64,000 nucleotides of DNA, taken from Ciona savignyi (lineage: Eukaryota; Chordata; Ascidiacea; Phlebobranchia; Cionidae). Both the position numbers and the translations under genes were made by a program. The stretch's first letter is position 1, and every line of letters starts with the position of its first letter. Below are positions 61,101 through 64,000 of this stretch, one piece after another. Below the pieces are notes generated by a model that had not been told where the DNA came from, searched no databases, and saw only the letters and a list, made by a program, of their open reading frames with translations. The stretch is from NCBI GenBank assembly GCA_000149265.1, contig CH002949.1, positions 195,762 to 259,761 on the forward strand, read 5' to 3'.

Positions 61101-64000
61101 AGTTTCACCCATTTATTGGTGGGAACAGTCCATTCCGACACATAAGCGTACGACTTCTCGTCTTCCAACTTAAGTTGTACATGCAATTGGCCTGGAAGGA
61201 AATGTCATGTAAGCGACAGATGGATCGAAGGGGAGTTGCTGTTCTTTGGGATACAAGTAAACAGGATAGGATAGGAGTCCCGTAAATAAATAGGATAGGA
61301 TATTCATGTTTATCCCCGTGAATGGAAAAACCAAGGGGGTTAACACATGGGCAATCGTCAGATCACCTCGCGCCCACCGTCGGGTTACTGGAGTTATTGC
61401 AGTGTGTTTTAAATGATTCAGACGTTTCCTCGATTTAGTAGAACCCATTAATCCACTGGGTTCAGGCAATGTCCGTTAATTGTCTTGCCCAAGGACACAA
61501 CCAACTAGCTAGCAAACAGTTTTAACCCGGCAACCACCTTTTGGTTGAAAGGCGTCGCACTAAACCATCAGACTAACCATTTGAGTCAAAAAACAGACAA
61601 CTACCAAGCAGTTGGTATTGAAAGGGGTAATGTAAGATCAGACAAACTACCTTTTTAGCTATTCACTGCTGCTAATTAGTGACATTGTTTAAACTCTACC
61701 ATTGGAAAAGTATAGTGAAATATTCGAAAATGACACCTATTAATTAGTACAGTAAAACTTTCGAAAACAAACTCATGAAAACAGATAGTATAACGACTTT
61801 CATTTATTTTGTGATGCAAAGCTCATATGGTAGCAAACTGAACCTCTAGCTATACTGATTATGGGAAGCAATAGATTAAGTTTATTGCATAAACTCAGTG
61901 AATTAACAGTAAAACAAAAACTATAACAATGTATACATCATAACTAACACACTTTATAGCTCCAATAATATACTTACACCTCCATTGTTTAGCACACATG
62001 GATAGCATAAGTGAAATATCTTATAATACACTTTGATATAGTTTAAACCAGCGTTTCCCAACCTTTTTTGGTCGCGGACTATTTCCTTACCAGCGAAAGT
62101 GTTTGCGGACTCAAAGTGCATAAATTTTTTTTTAAAGTTTTGCAAATTGTTGATGTTCTTGTGGACTTATTTAAACCTTCCACGGACTCATTTGAGACCG
62201 CGGACTCCGGTTGGGAAACACTGGTTTAAACACACCTTTTGAGTTGATCAGTAGAACGGGAGAATCTAGTAATTCCTTTCCATTGATATGTTGCAAAATC
62301 CCACAGAGCATGTCTTGTTCACACCATTCGAACAAATACATCACAATAGTAAATGTAAACCTATGCGAAACAAAAATAATTTAGCAATATAACTACATAA
62401 TTAGGATAGGATAGGATATTCATGTTTATCCCCGTGAATGGGAAAACCAAGGGGGTTAACACACGGTCAATCGTCAGATCACCTCGCGACTACCGTCTGG
62501 TTACCGGGGCTATTGCATTGTGTTGTATATGCTACACACGGTCCTTTAATTTAGTAGAACCCACTAGTCCGCTGGGCTCAAGCAATGTCTGTTAAGTGCG
62601 TAGTCCAAGGACACAACCGACTAGCTAACGACCAGTTTTGAACCTGCAACCTTTCGGTTAAAAGGCGTCGCACTAAACCACCAGCCTAACTGGTCGAACT
62701 ATTTAAAAAAATAGTGCAATCTATACCCCCTTATTCCTTCTGCAAAGGCCCAAATATGTTACTGCGGCAAATTTATATTTTTTTCAAGGGCACATATACA
62801 TTGGGTCGGTCACAAGCACAACCGACTTTTCCTAATAATTGAACACACCGTGTGTAAGTGATTCTTTCATTTTTTCTGAGCTCCTTTTGTCGAAATTCCC
62901 CATACGTTTTGAACACGCCATAAGGTTCTCCAGTTGCCAGCACTGGGTGATCAACGACAGCACTGCATTCTTAACAAAAACATATTATTTGTTAAAGTTA
63001 AATATAGCGCTGCTAGTGTTCACATTATAATACTCGTAATGCCTTTGTGTAAATGCAAGGACACATTCAGTACTGGACACAATACAAGCATGACCGCCAT
63101 AATGAGTGTTCTAATCTAGACACGTGCTTGGATCTGTCAAGTACTCACAAGATATATAGATAGAGTCAAGAACTCATATTAAATTAATGTGTTAGAGCTA
63201 GGGCTGCGAAAAATTAACGGTTAACCACGGTTAACCGTTTTTATGGTTAACCGTCACGTCAAAATTTAACCGTTTAACCGTTTTAACCGATTATTTTTAC
63301 ATCAGTTAACCGTTTTTTAAATTAACCGTTAATTCGCAGCCCTAGTTAGAGCGCATTATTTACTTTACTGTCATATAATAATTAGGGGAAGCGGTTTGCC
63401 ATTATCATGATTCGGCATTGTATTTGCTTTTGTCTGTATTTTTAGTTTTCAACAATGACAATAAACACTTTAATAATTTTAAGCAATTATATAAAAAATA
63501 ACGACCTGCAATGCCAATAGTCATTCACTGGTACTTGAAAACTTGAGCAACTCTATTTTAGAAAGGTTAAGTCTGGTGGTTTAGTGTATTGCCTTTTAGC
63601 CGAAATGTTGCAGGTACGAAACTGGTCGTTAACTAGTCGGTTGTGTCCTTGGGCAAGGCGCAATTAACATTGCCTGAGCTCAGCGGATTAATGGGTTCTA
63701 CCAAATTGAAGAAACGTGAGAATCATACACAACACATTACAATAGCTCCGGTAACCCGATGGTGGGCGCGAGGTGATCTGACGATTGCCCGTGTGTTAAC
63801 CCCCTTAGTTTTCCCATTCACAGGGATTAAACATGAATATCATATCCTACATTCCTACCCTATCCTATCCTAGAATTGTGGTTAAGTATAAGCAAGCACA
63901 CAAAAACCACAGACCATCTTCATGATGTGATTTGCTTAACTTCTTCTTCCATATATTGTTCAACACCCTCCCAGCCCATGAGAGGCAACACCTGCAGATG
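46142..64000 (-). CDS. SEL1L3: SEL1L3, Sel1-repeat membrane protein (partial, ~25 exons)
   Basis: Exons in order: 64000(edge)-63915, 62969-62849, 62360-62236, 61191-61076, 60584-60526, 59852-59717, 59294-59171, 58685-58598, 58023-57918, 57176-57036, 56455-56314, 55443-55382, 54475-54356, 53477-53340, 53096-53002, 52579-52438, 51624-51497, 51057-50974, 50378-50288, 49645-49564, 49229-49123, 48589-48462, 47790-47688, 47071-46983 and 46193-46142. Phases agree, giving about 888 residues of the C-terminal part; the N-terminus lies beyond the window. The upstream region has a lectin-like segment (GYFVVGGS). Sel1 repeats follow: DDAQYMLYVIYKNGV, ARLLYWGQQG, LNTLGWYYTSTEVNYTKAL, DATYNLGHMHHNGKYPNGER, AAAETGFEIAAYNTAF and MGDYYYNVNSS. 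A single hydrophobic helix (GVLFTLIMLTILYMIT) near the end supports a type I membrane protein. The molecular function of SEL1L3 is unknown. The frame of the edge exon, the acceptor of the 56455 exon and the last junction are the least certain. Confidence 0.92.
46300..46560 (+). mobile_element. SINE, internal deletion
   Basis: Last intron of SEL1L3, antisense. Lacks the GTGGGCGCGAGGTGATC stretch. Confidence 0.84.
46735..46820 (+). mobile_element. SINE body fragment
   Basis: Distal body only, diverged, in the last SEL1L3 intron. Decayed reverse pieces lie just upstream, at about 46580-46735. Confidence 0.55.
47122..47415 (+). mobile_element. SINE, full length
   Basis: SEL1L3 intron before the transmembrane exon, antisense to the gene. 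Heads and boxes are all intact. Confidence 0.9.
47945..48152 (+). mobile_element. SINE, distal body deleted
   Basis: SEL1L3 intron upstream of the 47790 exon. Jumps from ACACAACACAC straight to the final GATAAACATGAATATCC. Confidence 0.85.
48643..48935 (+). mobile_element. SINE, full length
   Basis: SEL1L3 intron, ending about 190 bases from the 49123 donor side. Confidence 0.88.
49847..50148 (-). mobile_element. SINE, full length
   Basis: SEL1L3 intron, sense. The tail points at the 49645 exon but lies about 200 bases away. Confidence 0.88.
50755..50860 (+). repeat. AACAGTCGTT repeat fragment
   Basis: Shares TTTATTCATTTTTTGCCCCA and the ACAGTCGTTAAAACACGTC end with 33000-33125. It appears distinct from, but related to, the GACAGTCGTT family. 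Confidence 0.55.
51730..52026 (-). mobile_element. SINE, full length
   Basis: SEL1L3 intron between the 52438 and 51624 exon edges, sense. Its tail lies about 105 bases from the acceptor. Confidence 0.88.
52893..52992 (-). mobile_element. SINE, two ends joined
   Basis: About 100 bp. Distal body joined directly to the last bases of the head, touching the 53002 donor region of SEL1L3. Confidence 0.75.
53514..53816 (-). mobile_element. SINE, full length, head-to-head pair
   Basis: SEL1L3 intron, sense. Its head abuts the head of the opposite copy at 53817, making a palindromic pair. Confidence 0.88.
53817..54070 (+). mobile_element. SINE, head-to-head pair partner
   Basis: SEL1L3 intron, antisense. 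The A-box end is lost at the junction; body and a long tail are present. Confidence 0.85.
54525..54745 (+). repeat. Dispersed ~240-bp repeat, copy 2 of 3
   Basis: Same family as 15420-15665, in the SEL1L3 intron upstream of the 54475 exon. Confidence 0.7.
54947..55342. mobile_element. MITE with ~29-bp inverted ends
   Basis: The left end TACAATAAAACCCCGCTACC is an imperfect inverse of the right end, which finishes AGCGGGGTTTCACTGTA. It is about 396 bp, has no reading frame and contains internal GGTGGTCGCG repeats. Lies in a SEL1L3 intron, 40 bases from the 55382 exon edge. Confidence 0.7.
55468..55768 (-). mobile_element. SINE, full length
   Basis: SEL1L3 intron, sense. The tail begins 25 bases upstream of the 55443 acceptor on the coding strand, separated from it by a CTCTTGCAG tract. 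Confidence 0.87.
55990..56275 (+). mobile_element. SINE, full length
   Basis: SEL1L3 intron, antisense. Confidence 0.87.
56590..56800 (-). repeat. Dispersed ~240-bp repeat, copy 3 of 3
   Basis: Reverse copy of 15420-15665, in the SEL1L3 intron upstream of the 56455 exon. Confidence 0.7.
57490..57782 (+). mobile_element. SINE, full length
   Basis: SEL1L3 intron, antisense. Very few changes from the consensus seen elsewhere in the window. Confidence 0.9.
58063..58343 (+). mobile_element. SINE, full length
   Basis: SEL1L3 intron, antisense, beginning 40 bases upstream of the 58023 exon. A second, older copy follows at about 58365-58575. Confidence 0.87.
58365..58575 (+). mobile_element. SINE, old degenerate copy
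   Basis: Directly follows the copy at 58063. It starts at TTGGGCAAG and has many substitutions but keeps the final AATATCCTATCCT. Confidence 0.68.
59861..60147 (-). mobile_element. SINE whose tail adjoins a SEL1L3 acceptor
   Basis: On the coding strand the tail (ATATCCTATCCTATC) ends directly before TTCGCAG, the 3' splice site of exon 59852-59717. Confidence 0.9.
60945..61005 (-). mobile_element. SINE head fragment
   Basis: tRNA-like head only, in the SEL1L3 intron just past the 61076 donor. Confidence 0.75.
61291..61587 (-). mobile_element. SINE, full length
   Basis: SEL1L3 intron, sense. A second GATAGGATAGG tract at 61263-61275 looks like part of an older tail. Confidence 0.88.
62041..62231. 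mobile_element. hAT-type MITE with perfect 8-bp target duplication
   Basis: Element 62049-62223 (175 bp). The ends CAGCGTTTCCCAACC and GGTTGGGAAACACTG are inverted, and GTTTAAAC flanks both sides (62041-62048 and 62224-62231). It lies inside the SEL1L3 intron, with only four intron bases between the duplication and the exon ending at 62236. Confidence 0.9.
62402..62697 (-). mobile_element. SINE, full length
   Basis: SEL1L3 intron, sense. The tail lies about 42 bases upstream of the 62360 acceptor. Confidence 0.88.
63191..63352. mobile_element. hAT-type MITE with perfect 8-bp target duplication
   Basis: Element 63199-63344 (146 bp). The ends TAGGGCTGCG and CGCAGCCCTA are inverted and GTTAGAGC is duplicated on both sides. 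The interior is mostly repeats of GGTTAACCG. Confidence 0.88.
63567..63875 (+). mobile_element. SINE, near full length
   Basis: SEL1L3 intron next to the window-edge exon, antisense. Long TATCC-type tail. Confidence 0.88.

Overview
The window reads as nuclear DNA of an ascidian tunicate, most likely Ciona. The grounds are AT-rich sequence, short GT-AG introns, chordate gene content and very dense interspersed repeats. The genus is inferred; only the eukaryotic gene structure is seen directly. Five multi-exon genes were reconstructed by joining exons at GT/AG sites with intron phase kept throughout. Almost all of the non-coding sequence is introns full of one tRNA-derived SINE (about 48 copies or fragments), a second tRNA-like element, several MITE families and two assembly gaps (21703-22221 and 33761-33860).

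Layout. (1) 2053-11536, + strand: a complete 13-exon glutamate carboxypeptidase II / FOLH1-type M28 metallopeptidase. It has an apparent 1-nt insertion in a C7 run of exon 4. Upstream, at about 812-1010 on the minus strand, lies an inverted, broken copy of its exon 8. (2) 23118-12378, - strand: a complete 13-exon DONSON orthologue (DNA replication). Its first intron holds the 519-bp gap, a large inverted repeat and a tRNA-Asp-like gene carrying a Tyr-type anticodon. (3) 26918-42304, + strand: a 21-exon gene for a secreted protein of about 1094 residues with the order signal peptide, Ly6/uPAR three-finger domain, twelve CCP/sushi domains and a C-terminal von Willebrand A domain with an intact MIDAS. 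I do not recognise this architecture as a named gene; it is the most interesting item here. (4) 43007-45534, + strand: a 4-exon SPATA22 orthologue (meiotic recombination), with an apparent 1-nt deletion in exon 2. (5) 64000-46142, - strand, 5' end outside the window: a SEL1L3 orthologue with about 25 exons, Sel1 repeats and a C-terminal transmembrane segment.

Genes 1 and 2 converge, 2 and 3 diverge across about 3.8 kb, 3 and 4 run in tandem, and 4 and 5 converge with facing poly(A) signals about 130 bp apart. The genes do not form a pathway: they concern extracellular peptide hydrolysis, fork maintenance, a complement-like secreted protein, meiosis and an ER/membrane protein. What ties the locus together is the repeat load. 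SINE tails sit as pyrimidine tracts just upstream of several 3' splice sites, and one hAT MITE has inserted five bases into an intron beside a 5' splice site.
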